Assembly (NCBI RefSeq): GCF_032854445.1
Contig: NC_088295.1
Location: 50,889,385-50,953,384 of the forward strand
Direction of reading: 5' to 3'
DNA length: 64,000 nucleotides
From: Liolophura sinensis
Lineage: Eukaryota > Mollusca > Polyplacophora > Chitonida > Chitonidae
Shown here: positions 10,709 through 20,591 of the stretch, in pieces
How the letters are laid out: every line of letters begins with the position of its first letter
How positions within the stretch are numbered: the first letter of the stretch is position 1
Position numbers and translations under genes: made by a program
The notes under the pieces: model-generated
What the model saw: the letters and a program-made list of their open reading frames with translations, nothing else
Databases searched by the model: none
Told to the model about the DNA's origin: nothing

Positions 10709-13539
10709 CTTCAACATTTATCAGTATGGTTCATACAAAAACAGCTTACATTCTAGAAGTATGAATGTCAATTCCATTCAGAAAATCTACAAAAATCAGT
10801 GAACATATTTTTACACACATTTTTCACTGGTCTGTTCGATGACACTAATTGTATATGTGTACAGTGCCTTTCACTACAATTCAATCACAAATTGTTCAAT
10901 ACAGAATGTATCTTATTAACTGAAAATGAACATATCACGGGTGTAACAACAAAAGGGTAGCATTTCGACAAGTGAAGTTTACAGGCTTAAAAAATAAACC
11001 TTGATTTTGTAAAGACCAAAAAAAGAAAAAAAAGAAAAAAAGATACTACAGGAGTTAAACTTACTACAGTGTAAATGGGTAGGATCTCCAGTGTTCGTAT
11101 TGTAACTTAGCACACGCCTGCATTATTCAAACATCCGCCAGTCAATATCAACTCTGTTGGCCATCACATATCCAATCCCCCACTTCAAAGCAATATTCAA
11201 GGTCTCCATCTGAACTTACATGTAATGTAACCCAATCACAGAGAGGCAGTGCTTAGAGAAATACCATGCAGTACACCTCAGTTAAAGAGGGGGTTTCTAA
11301 CATGTCTGACGTTTCCCAAGGATATATACTGGAAGACAGCAGAGATATATAATGGTAGACTTCGGTAAGCTCTGTGAAATGCATCTTTACAATATATTTC
11401 TTAAATCTGGAATGGTAATGTTTCTATATGATTAATAATAGCAGCTACATGTATAAGTGTATTTCTTTTCATAAGCTTTACAAGACATGGAAGAATAATA
11501 ACAAATGTTGAGAATACTAAAATTGAAAATATGTTCAACATGGCCCCTATACAAACAAATCTAGAAATATAAACAATAGCATTGTATAGGCTAAAAGTGG
11601 ATAAAAAATATATTGTTATCAATAAAATACGCATCCTGGGTCTAAAACAGAGTTCCTTTCTCCGAGATGAAAGTTTGAACAAAACTACATTATATGTACA
11701 TGCATGAAAATACGGCTTGAAATTTTGAAAAAAATGACATGTAAAATGGAACAAACAATCAGCAGTTGTCACTTTCACAGATTATCAAACTCATAAGCAT
11801 TAGTGTCGTGTAATTTCACTGAATTTGAAAACTGAAATCCCTCAAAATAAAGACCGTTCAAATGCTGTCTCGCGTGGGGTTAGAGGTTAAGCCTTAGGGT
11901 CAAACATTCTAAATCAGGTGTTTGAACCTTATATAAGCAGTTTTAAAAGTTCAAACCATATTTCCTGAACCTGTCAAAAATGAATAAGTATACAGTTAAC
12001 ATATCTGCTATATTTACCTATACATTTATCTTAATCACAATCTAGTTCAAAATATACAGAAAAACAGTAATCGCGATGGAAATTTTGATACTACTAGACG
12101 AAAAACAAGGACATCCCCACAAGAAAATGCCACACATGTTAAACGATGTTGTCAAAAACAAATGATGTTGCAAGCCACAGTTTTTCATACGTTCATTTAA
12201 ACATTTGTAACCATCCTTCAGACTTCTGTTTCTGTACAACTCATTCTGATTCAGCCCATTGAAACCCAGGGAGTTCTTCAGCAAATTAATGGTGACGTCT
12301 GATCCCAAGGTGAAATTCTCAGCACACATTTGTATAGCTGCAGATAATAACAGGCATGCACATGATGTACAGTGTCTACAATTCACTGCTGGTAGTACCA
12401 ACACTGTTTAAGCTTACAATGTTACATAATTATACACATATTACAGCAAGCATATCAGGACATGTCAGATGTGTATAAATACAAGTTGCACTTGTTATAT
12501 ACAATTTACATCTTTCACAACTCCATGGAATGACTACAGTATGAAGTTCATAAAAAATATGTAAACTCTGTATAAAAAAGTCAGTTCCACCTTTTAACTT
12601 GAAAACAGGAATGTGTATGATGAATAAAAGAAAATAGGTTTAAAGGGTATTACATAAAGTGAACAAAGCAGGTCTGGATATCACATCAGGTGAATGTAGT
12701 GAGAACATGTTAATATATGTCCATGGATGTTTCAAAGGCTATCATGTACACTGAGAGGATTGTCTACAAGATACAAACTCAATGCTTCTCACCTAAAAAC
12801 ATAAACATCATATATCAAACTATCGCCAAATCTGTGTGATCACTGTACCCAGGCATTTCTTGGAGCCCTTCCATGCTCAGAGTAATTCTTTCTTTTCTGA
12901 ATTCTTCTCTGATGCTATGCTTAGTCAAATTCTTTCCAAAACGTAAGATTTTTCTCAAAAAAGTGTGTGGATTCCCGTGTTCTACATCAAGTTACATAAT
13001 ATGGAAGCCCTCCTTGTACCCCTAAATTTGCTGAAATCTCAAATTCAGCGACAGTCCTAAGTGTGTTTTTATGGGAGAAGACCGAGTCACTTCATGACCC
13101 AAGGACATTAACATGAAAATATTTCAAAACATGAATACCGGCATATGCACAAATAGTAATGCATTGAAAAGCTATGGTGTAGGTACAGTACAAAAACGAA
13201 AGTAAGTCTTAGCTACAGTAAGTCTACTCCGAATACACTTTTAAAATTAGTTTGAAATAGTTTATACATGTACATTTAGGTGACAGGGTACAAAAAATCA
13301 GAGTCAGCCCAAAAAGATGTTAGAAAAATGTCCCCATGCTGTTTTGTGAGTGGCTATTAAGTAGGAAGTCAGAAGGTAAGTGTTACATCTGTAATAGAAG
13401 GATTCAAATGTAGACCCTGGGTATTAAAAATCTACATATTAACTTTCAACACAGGATTTTGTGAGAATGTGAATTGAAAACAATGCAGCAAAACAATGAA
13501 ACAAAACAATGGCTACATCGCACAACAAAAATATAAGCA

Positions 13540-13576
<37 letters not shown>

Positions 13577-14572
13577 TATTTTACCAAGTTTCAGTTAATC
13601 CAGTTTACATTGTGGATGCTTTTCTCAATAAAGTTCATGGGGTAATTGTGCAAATTACATGCAGCAATGCGTCAAAAATTCGTCAAACAATTACTTAGTC
13701 GCATAAACCTTCAACTTTAGAAAACCACAGGCACAAATAGAGGTTTTTTTTCCATTGAAAACCCTCTACATGAGGTATTGTTTATGGTGGCACGCTGAAC
13801 AAACAAGTACGAATGCTGTACCTTAATGTACATTAACAACATAACGTGAAATGGGTAACATGAATTAGGATTATGGGGCTTTTTTCTTTCCATCTTTGAA
13901 AGTTTGCCTATCTGCTTTGATGTTTACCAGCCTGAATAAGTATTGAACATACAATCCCAAATATCTTTCTTACTACCCCAAAAAGTAACTCAACTAATTT
14001 TACTTGAGCCAAGAACACTAAGCTAAGCATGAAGTTATTATTAACAGAAAGTACAATAGGCTTTTCAACAGGTAATATCCCTCCCATTCCCAAAGCAACT
14101 TTAGAACAGAAATTATTTCTTAGTCCTTACAGTTGATGTACACTGACCACTTGGATTGTATCAATATCGCCTTGATCAAAACCGTGTATGGTATAAACTT
14201 CCACAATTGTGACAATGCTCCTCACTGAGTGTCCTGACTACGGGATGTGACAGCTGTATTTTTTTATAATTACTGACACTGACACAAACATATAAAAGGT
14301 CAAAATCAGGCCTATTATCCCATATTAAGAGAAAAGAAATGCACCATCATGTAAAAAAATATCAGAGCTATATAGACTTTATAATAAGGTCAAAGGAGTA
14401 ATTGTTTCAGTTAAATGTTGGTCAGAATAGCACTTCTTGGATTTGACAGCCCGCTTACATTGTTAAACATTTTCTTAACAGCTGCAGAAGAAAACAGACA
14501 AAATCATCAGTGAAGTGTGAAGCATTGCTTGACAATAATGAAGAACATACACTGTGAATTGTTCCACGTATA
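10709..14572. other. No gene recognised; possible 3'UTR of the LRR gene
   Basis: The - strand open frames at 11401-11778 and 12042-12404 begin with GTG rather than ATG. They lack any recognisable domain, signal peptide or splice context, so I do not call them. AT-rich DNA immediately left of 14573 would be the 3'UTR of the - strand LRR gene. Its end could not be placed. Confidence 0.4.
13542..13573. repeat. (TA)n microsatellite
   Basis: About 16 uninterrupted TA dinucleotides lie in AT-rich intergenic DNA. Confidence 0.95.
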
Positions 14573-15739
14573 TCACATCTGTCTCATTTGGTTGTGTACA
14601 GTGGTGTAGCCCTGGCTTTGAGGAATCAATGCCAGTGTAACTGGCTTACCCATGCAACGCTTCCATGTTTCACGTAACAGGATACGATTGTAGTACATTG
14701 CCACGATAAACATGACGATTATAACAGCAAATAACAAACCCACAACAACTCCTGTTGCATTGTAGTAGTCCCGTTTACACACCAAATCATCTAGTGACAG
14801 CTCCAGAATGGGTCGACCTTCATTCACAGTGTCAAATGCCGTAGTGCACTTTAAACTTCGCTTGTTTTGTACAGCACGACTTGCGCTATCATTCTTAAGC
14901 CAGTTGTAGAAGGGAATCATGCCACAATCACACTGGAACAGATTGTTGTCCAGGTTAAGCGTTTCCAGTTTTGACAGCTTGGTGATGTTTTGTGCCAGCT
15001 CCTCACTCAGCCACCGCAATCGATTGGATGAAAGATTGAGAATTTTCAGGGTGCTGACATGAGAGCATATGGATACATCTGTTAGCAGGTTGTTCGACAT
15101 GTCCAAGCTAACGATTTTCTCCAAGGCACAAAATGCATTGTGAGTTTCATTTGGCAGGAACCAGAATTCATTTCCTGACAGGTCTAGCTCTTCTAAGGAC
15201 TTCATCTTCTTCACTCCCAAATACCAAGCCAGCTTGACCAGGTGCAAAGTTCCATTCAACTTTTCATGAAAGGCATTTTTCAGAATCAGTTTTTTTAGCG
15301 AAGGAAGGTTTAAAAACACATGAGTATGGTTGTTAATGTGCCACTCATTATGGCTTAGTATCAGCGTTTCCAGGCCAGGCACACAATGAAATGTCTTACC
15401 ATGTATCTCGGTAATGTTGTTGCGCGACAAATCCAAGGAAACTAGCTTATTCATGCTATATGATACATCCTTACTGCAATTGCCAAATATATTTCTTGGT
15501 ATCTTATTAGTGAAGTTGTTGCCAGTGACATTTATGAACGTTAGTTCCCTGGGAAATTTCTGAAACACAGTAGTATCCTGATTAAATACCTTATCACACT
15601 GGAGTGTTGTTTTGTTGCACTCACACTTTGGGTAGTCCGTGCACGTACTGAACCCGTCCCCATTACATTTGCAAGGGCTTGGTGTCAAAATCAACACGAG
15701 CGTAACGCTAAGCACAAAACACCAACTCATACCCATCAC
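14573..15739 (-). CDS. Leucine-rich-repeat type I membrane protein, trophoblast-glycoprotein-like
   Basis: A complete 388-residue frame sits in one exon. Residues 1-25 look like a signal peptide (hydrophobic SVTLVLILTP). A Cys-rich N-terminal LRR cap follows (CKC, TC, CEC, QC; residues 23-48). About seven leucine-rich repeats cover 95-268 (LVSLDLSRNNIT, LETLILSHNEWH, LEELDLSGNEF, IVSLDMSNNLL, LKILNLSSNRL, LETLNLDNNLF). The C-terminal cap has C270, C272, C298 and C321 with the typical NLFQCDCGMIPFYNWL. A transmembrane helix lies near 329-349, followed by a short basic tail of about 39 residues ending SQGYTTVHNQMRQM. Many N-x-S/T sites suggest heavy N-glycosylation. The architecture and intronless frame fit the TPBG/5T4 group, whose vertebrate member modulates Wnt signalling. 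The assignment to that group is moderate; another small LRR adhesion protein is possible. The ATG at 15739 is chosen because the signal peptide follows at once. Confidence 0.85.
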   Translation of the reverse strand: MMGMSWCFVLSVTLVLILTPSPCKCNGDGFSTCTDYPKCECNKTTLQCDKVFNQDTTVFQKFPRELTFINVTGNNFTNKIPRNIFGNCSKDVSYSMNKLVSLDLSRNNITEIHGKTFHCVPGLETLILSHNEWHINNHTHVFLNLPSLKKLILKNAFHEKLNGTLHLVKLAWYLGVKKMKSLEELDLSGNEFWFLPNETHNAFCALEKIVSLDMSNNLLTDVSICSHVSTLKILNLSSNRLRWLSEELAQNITKLSKLETLNLDNNLFQCDCGMIPFYNWLKNDSASRAVQNKRSLKCTTAFDTVNEGRPILELSLDDLVCKRDYYNATGVVVGLLFAVIIVMFIVAMYYNRILLRETWKRCMGKPVTLALIPQSQGYTTVHNQMRQM

Positions 15740-17346
15740 TGCCGTATTTTCAGAGTGTATCTAAACGTTGACAACAGTACGCAGTTTTTGTTCTTTATGT
15801 CCTGCTCACTTCACCAACTAAGGCACGATTAACATTTGGAAAAGTTTGCACAACTCACAAATCGTTCTGTTTCTCGCAATGCAGAAACAAGTACCCTTAC
15901 ATGTACCAAACAAGTCCGTCCTTGTTCCTTCTCCTCGAAATAAAGGAGCCTTCACTTGGTCAGTTAAAATAGAAAAGTGGAACTTTGGAAGCGAGTGTCA
16001 CCTACTTAATTAGTCGTGAAACAAAACAAAGTCTATGCTGCGATCAAATTAGAACGTTAAACATAAAAGGTAAACAATTCACATTCCGGATGTCCTTACC
16101 AATCTCCAAACAGCGCGCGTGGGGGTGGGGCAAATGTATAACCAAAACAAGAGTCCATTCATATAATGAAAAACTGCGAACGAGGACTATGCCACAGTAG
16201 ATATCCTAATATCGTACAGTGCATATTACAGAAAGAAAATATTATGCGAGATTCTGAATGTGTTATGCATTCCGAAACCATTACATGACTGGGTTGGAAT
16301 CGTTGTTTGTCATACCTTTCGGCGTTAAAATGAATCTTTCAACAGCAAAAAAGTTTGCATCTGCAAGCCAGTTAACAGGTGGACATCAAAGTTACCTCCC
16401 CTTGTCCTGGATTTAAGTGGAGGTTAGCTGTGTAGTGACCACTTTCCTGAATGTGTACACTCCCCACATATCTTCATCTAAACACTTTTCTGCCAGCAGA
16501 AGCACAGACGTGTCAAACTTAAACTTGGTTAGGTATCTAGATGGATATCGATCATTTTCATGTGCAACTCTATTTTAGAATTCTAGGTCTTATTTGTTTT
16601 ATGGTTATTCTCTGGGTTCTATTTTTTTATTCACTTGATGGCAATGATTCTCAGTGTGAGGTACAGTAGAGTTAATATTTTACTAAACCTAACACAAAAA
16701 TAGTCCTAATTAGACACAATGCAACATTAATTTATAATTATTTGTGTTTCTCACTGAATTACATCTAACATGTATTTCATCTCGGGTAGCCTAAGGGTAA
16801 CAGTTAGCTAGTGTTGCTTAAATGCTATGTATAGTTGCCTGTGTAATATGACCACACTGCAAACATTATTCATGGACTATATTTTGCAGGATACAATTTA
16901 GGAAGGTTTATTATATTTGACCACTGTTTCGTATATTACTCAGTCCAGATAATTTCAAATTAGATGACAAACAGCTCAGGGTTGAAATAAATTATGGAGT
17001 GAGTGAGTGCTAGGGGTTTAACGTCATATTTAACCATTTTTCAGTCATATGTCGATGAAATAAATTACAGAGCCATATCCCCTGGAGAAACCAGATCCAG
17101 CATAGTACATGTACCCAACAAGTAATGTTTTGATTTGCAAAGCTGCCTGTCACCATTTGTATATATGCAATTAGTGCAAAAGTGTGAAAATTTGATCATT
17201 TGGGATCCCAAAACCTCTGAACCCAAAGCCTTTTTGATACCGGTAAGGTAAGAAATGACTTGCTGGCCTTGGAAGTATCAACATCAACATAACTTTTTTT
17301 CATAGGCAGTGTAGAGGAACCAGTTAAGACAGATTTTGTGAGCCTG
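15740..17346. other. Upstream region of the LRR gene; nothing else recognised
   Basis: The sequence just right of 15739 would hold the - strand promoter and 5'UTR of the LRR gene; no clear TATA box was found. The open frame at 15985-16200 has no domain features. A family B SINE tail fragment lies at 16998-17050. Confidence 0.4.
16998..17050 (-). mobile_element. SINE family B tail fragment
   Basis: It reads GAGTGAGTGAGTGC, GGGGTTTAACGTCA and then CATTTTTCAGTCATATG. This is the reverse complement of the family B 3' end. Nothing further upstream in the element is retained. Confidence 0.7.
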
Positions 17347-17604
17347 TTATTTATTTGATTGGCGTTTTACGCCTTACTCAAAAATATTTCACATATATGA
17401 TGGCGACCACCATTATGGTGGGTGGAAACCAGGAATAGCCCAGGGGAAACCCATGACCATCCGCAGGTTGTTGACAGACCTTCTCTCGTACGGCCGCAGA
17501 GGAAGCCAGCATGAGCTGGACTTGAACTCCAGCGACCGCATTGGTGAGAGACTCCTGGGTCATTACACTGCGCTAGCGCTAACCAACTGAGCCACAGAGG
17601 CCCC
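17347..17604 (-). mobile_element. SINE family A, full length
   Basis: The reverse complement starts GGGGCCTCTGTGGCTCAGTT (tRNA A-box-like) and GGTTAGCGCTAGCGCAG. It continues through a B-box-like GAGTTCAAGTCCAGCTC, CGGCCGTACGAGAGAAGG and CAACCTGCGGATGGTCATGG to the AAAACGCCAATCAAATAAAT tail. This is the best full-length family A copy in the window. Confidence 0.88.
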
Positions 17605-19803
17605 TCCTGTGGTTATGTTTATTTATGGATTGATTGGGGCGGATTGTCAGATACAGTTGTATGTACCTGATAATATTCAGATGGCCTGACCATGCAAGCC
17701 TGAGGTTAAAAGATATATCGCCCTCAGATATTACTATACTTCCGCATTGTGAGCTGGACTCTGATCTTTCTAATGTGGGTCACCTTTTAGTAGGTCAATT
17801 TGGACTTATGTACTTTCAGATATTAAAAAATCTTTAGTTAATGCCTTATATTCCAGATTATAATGTCAAACTGTACATTATTGTAATCAGCATGCATAAG
17901 TGATTTTTTAAAAGTTTATCTTAATTTATCAGGCAATAGATGTTCCTAATTAAGGTATCCAAATGCACTCAAATTTGGTCCTGCTTTGTGTTGGATTTGA
18001 CTGATGGGAACACAAGACCTAGTCCTACACAGTATGACCATTTCATACTTCTAACTTCTAGCCAAAACAACATAACACCAAGTCATGTTGTATAAAACTA
18101 GACTTGTAGTTCAAGCTAGCTTAGGCACTATACTACTGTAGTGCTCAGCATCAGTCAAACCTACCACTTCAAAAATTTCAGTACAAAGAACTGTAACCCA
18201 TCGTTATATTTGGTATGCACCAATTCTTTAAGTTATCCAAAGTGTAACCATGCAAGACAAATTTGCAAATATGTAACGTAACTGATTTGAGTGGTACATT
18301 CACAAGGGTTGGAATGCGAAATGTGATGCAATGTGTTATAGTCCCTTCCGAAGGATAGCTTGTGCAACTTTATCATTTCTGCTGAAAAATGCAAAGCCTT
18401 CATTGACAATTGTAGACATTATGTGGTTGTATTTGAGTACACTTATCAAGAAATATCTTGCTCTTGTTAATTTCAGTAGGATTTTTCTTAGGGCCAAGTA
18501 TTAAAATAGATTGGTCCAAACACCTGAAAAAATTCTTCCAAGCAGCTAGACCTCAATGACTATGTTATTCAGAGCTACCAGAGGTGTAAGTCCATGAAGA
18601 TGACTCAGCGTACCATTTTAAAATTCTGATATTCATTTTAAAAGAGCACTGAGCTACAGTGAACGTCAGGAATTTGAAATTGCACACTTAAGTCCATCTA
18701 GATGGATTACCCCGAGGTTTAGAAAGCTGTAATTCTCAACATATATGTGACTGGTGTTTAACACTGTACTCAAGAATATTTCCCTTACATATTACAGCTG
18801 TGGTCAGCATTATGGTGGGAGGAAACTGGTCACAGCCCGGGGAAACCCCACAACCATGGACTTGAACTCACAGCGGCCGCATTGGTGAGAGGCTACTGGG
18901 TCATTACCCTGTGCTAGCGCATTAACCAAACGAGCCCCAATAACTCTCAATATATGGCTAGCTCCACAATGAATCAGAAATCTGATTTAACAATGTATAA
19001 ACATACTGTTCTGTTTGAATTTTAATACATCATCAGATCAGTTGAGCCACACTAGGAGCTAAATATATGGCATGCCTGTTTCATACCTACTCTCCTAAGG
19101 TGGAGACTGCAACCTGACAGTCTACCAAACCCTGATGAAACACCCTGCCAATCCTTGTACGAGGGATATGGAGATCGCCAATCCACCAAACTGACCAATG
19201 GAAACAAACCTACTCACACCTAGCCGAGAAAGGTGGTTATTGCTTCAGATCAGAAGTCATAGACTCCGTTGAAGAGATTGAACCACTCAATTACATGTAT
19301 GTTATAGGGTTTTGAAAGTGCCACTTAGGTATAACTCTTTAGCATGAATTGGGGATTCCGAGAATTGGATACGCGTGGAGTTAACAAATTTATTTAATTT
19401 AGTGTTCACTGGTCAAAGTTTTAATTCTTGGTTAATGAAGACACTCCACACCTCCCAATGAAAATTTGTATTTCGAAGGCTTTCAGCTTGTACAGAGCTC
19501 TCGTTGACCAACAATGATTGTGGCCATACAGTTATAGGGGTCTGTAGTAGAGTTTTATACAATGAAAATATTACACTTCACTTAATCATAAGCCTTGTAA
19601 AAAGGAGTACATTCACGTTTTAGGAACGGATCTCGTTCTCGCATGTCCAGTTACCAAATGCAGTTCGAGGAAAGATTAACTTTAAAAGCTACATATACCT
19701 CGCAATGAAAATTACCAAATCTCATATGTTGCAGTGCAAAATTCTTCTAACCAATCAGATAATCCAGTGCTAATCAGAAAGTTTCCTTCCGGGGGAAATG
19801 GTT
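17605..19803. other. Intergenic DNA between LRR gene and H2A.X
   Basis: No coding exon is supported. A family A SINE copy lies at 18751-18938. TTTATT at 19389-19394 is AATAAA on the - strand, about 460 nt past the H2A.X stop. It could end a polyadenylated H2A.X transcript. Confidence 0.45.
18751..18938 (-). mobile_element. SINE family A with internal deletion
   Basis: The 3' end (GAATATTTCCCTTACATATT... in + orientation), CATTATGGTGGGAGGAAAC, and the head (GCATTGGTGAGAGGCTACTG, GTGCTAGCGCATTAACC, GAGCCCC) are present. The central CCAGCTCATGC to CTGCGGATGG section is deleted. Confidence 0.8.
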
Positions 19804-19819
19804 GGCCCTGAGAAGGGCC
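19804..19819 (-). terminator. Histone mRNA 3' stem-loop
   Basis: The - strand reads GGCCCTTCTCAGGGCC, an exact match to the metazoan consensus GGYYYTTYTNARRRCC: a 6-bp stem with a 4-nt loop, 35 nt past the H2A.X stop. A purine-rich stretch (GGAAGGAAAC) follows about 15 nt downstream and could be the U7-binding downstream element. This predicts SLBP-dependent, replication-type 3' end processing. Confidence 0.93.
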
Positions 19820-19829
19820 TTTGGAATGG

Positions 19830-19847
19830 CAGTGCCGGCCGGCACTG
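19830..19847. repeat. 18-bp perfect palindrome in the H2A.X 3'UTR
   Basis: CAGTGCCGGCCGGCACTG lies between the H2A.X stop codon and the histone stem-loop. In RNA it could form a GC-rich hairpin, or a duplex between two molecules. No family role is known to me. Confidence 0.9.
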
Positions 19848-19854
19848 TGGTGGA

Positions 19855-20265
19855 TTAATACTCTTGTGACTGGGAGCTCTTCTTTCCTTTGCCGCCTGCA
19901 GCAGTGGTCTTCTTGGGCAGAAGGACAGTCTGGATGTTTGGCAACACACCTCCCTGGGCTATGGTTACTCCGCTTAGCAATCGGTTCAACTCCTCGTCAT
20001 TTCGTACGGCAAGCTGGAGATGGCGGGGAATGATTCTGGATTTTTTGTTGTCTCGTGCAGCATTTCCCGCCAGCTCGAGAACTTCGGCAGCCAGGTATTC
20101 CAGCACTGCAGCCAGGTAAACTGGTGCACCAGCCCCAACTCTCTCTGCGTAGTTTCCCTTTCTTAATAGACGGTGGATTCTTCCCACTGGAAACTGGAGT
20201 CCGGCCCGGGACGATCTTGTCTTAGCCTTAGCTTTGGCTTTTCCTCCTTTGCCACGTCCAGACAT
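19855..20265 (-). CDS. H2AX: Histone H2A.X
   Basis: An intronless 136-residue frame; the ATG at 20265 gives the canonical [20 protein letters not shown] start. The in-frame codons further upstream encode no H2A sequence, so the longer frame is rejected. The histone fold is typical: [60 protein letters not shown], and [13 protein letters not shown], including the acidic-patch Glu residues of EELNRLL. The C-terminus ends SSQSQEY. The SQEY tail is the hallmark of H2A.X, with Ser133 the predicted damage-kinase (ATM/ATR/DNA-PK) site that makes gamma-H2A.X; Tyr136 matches the vertebrate phosphotyrosine. The protein packages DNA in nucleosomes and marks double-strand breaks. A consensus histone stem-loop follows the stop. 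The gene is divergent from DPAGT1. Confidence 0.97.
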   Translation of the reverse strand: MSGRGKGGKAKAKAKTRSSRAGLQFPVGRIHRLLRKGNYAERVGAGAPVYLAAVLEYLAAEVLELAGNAARDNKKSRIIPRHLQLAVRNDEELNRLLSGVTIAQGGVLPNIQTVLLPKKTTAAGGKGKKSSQSQEY

Positions 20266-20591
20266 CTTGTGCTTCTCGTGCGTACCTCTGTAGGAAACAG
20301 GAAAGTCAATGCAGAATGAATCTGAAGAGGCCAGCACCGAAATTTATCTTGCCGCCAATGCTTTGTGTAATCTTCAACCAATCACAAAATTGCGCCTTTT
20401 TTCTTAGCCAATGAAATGTTAACCCTCTTGTCATATGATCAGAGCAGGTCTCGTGACTCACCGGAAATACCTCTCGGATCTTTCCGAACATTGCCGGATT
20501 TTCCCGGTAATTGTCGAACACGTTTTTCAATCGCCCACACTGTTACAACAACAACATAGGCTAATTGTGTGCAAAGCACAGACCATTAGCC
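20266..20591. promoter_or_regulatory. Divergent promoter region between H2A.X and DPAGT1
   Basis: The two start codons are 326 bp apart on opposite strands. Three CCAAT boxes (20355-20359, 20378-20382, 20408-20412) lie in the H2A.X-proximal half; CCAAT pairs are usual in histone promoters. On the - strand a TATA-like GATAAATTT sits near 20340-20348. Nearer DPAGT1 are TGACTCA (20454-20460, AP-1-like) and CCGGAAAT (20461-20468, ETS-like). ETS sites are common in bidirectional housekeeping promoters. The motifs are seen; that they drive both genes is inference. Confidence 0.7.

Noticed and set aside
11401-12404. Two - strand open frames of 120-125 codons
   Set aside because: Both begin at GTG, have no ATG near the start, and show no domain, signal peptide or splice signals; they are probably chance openings.
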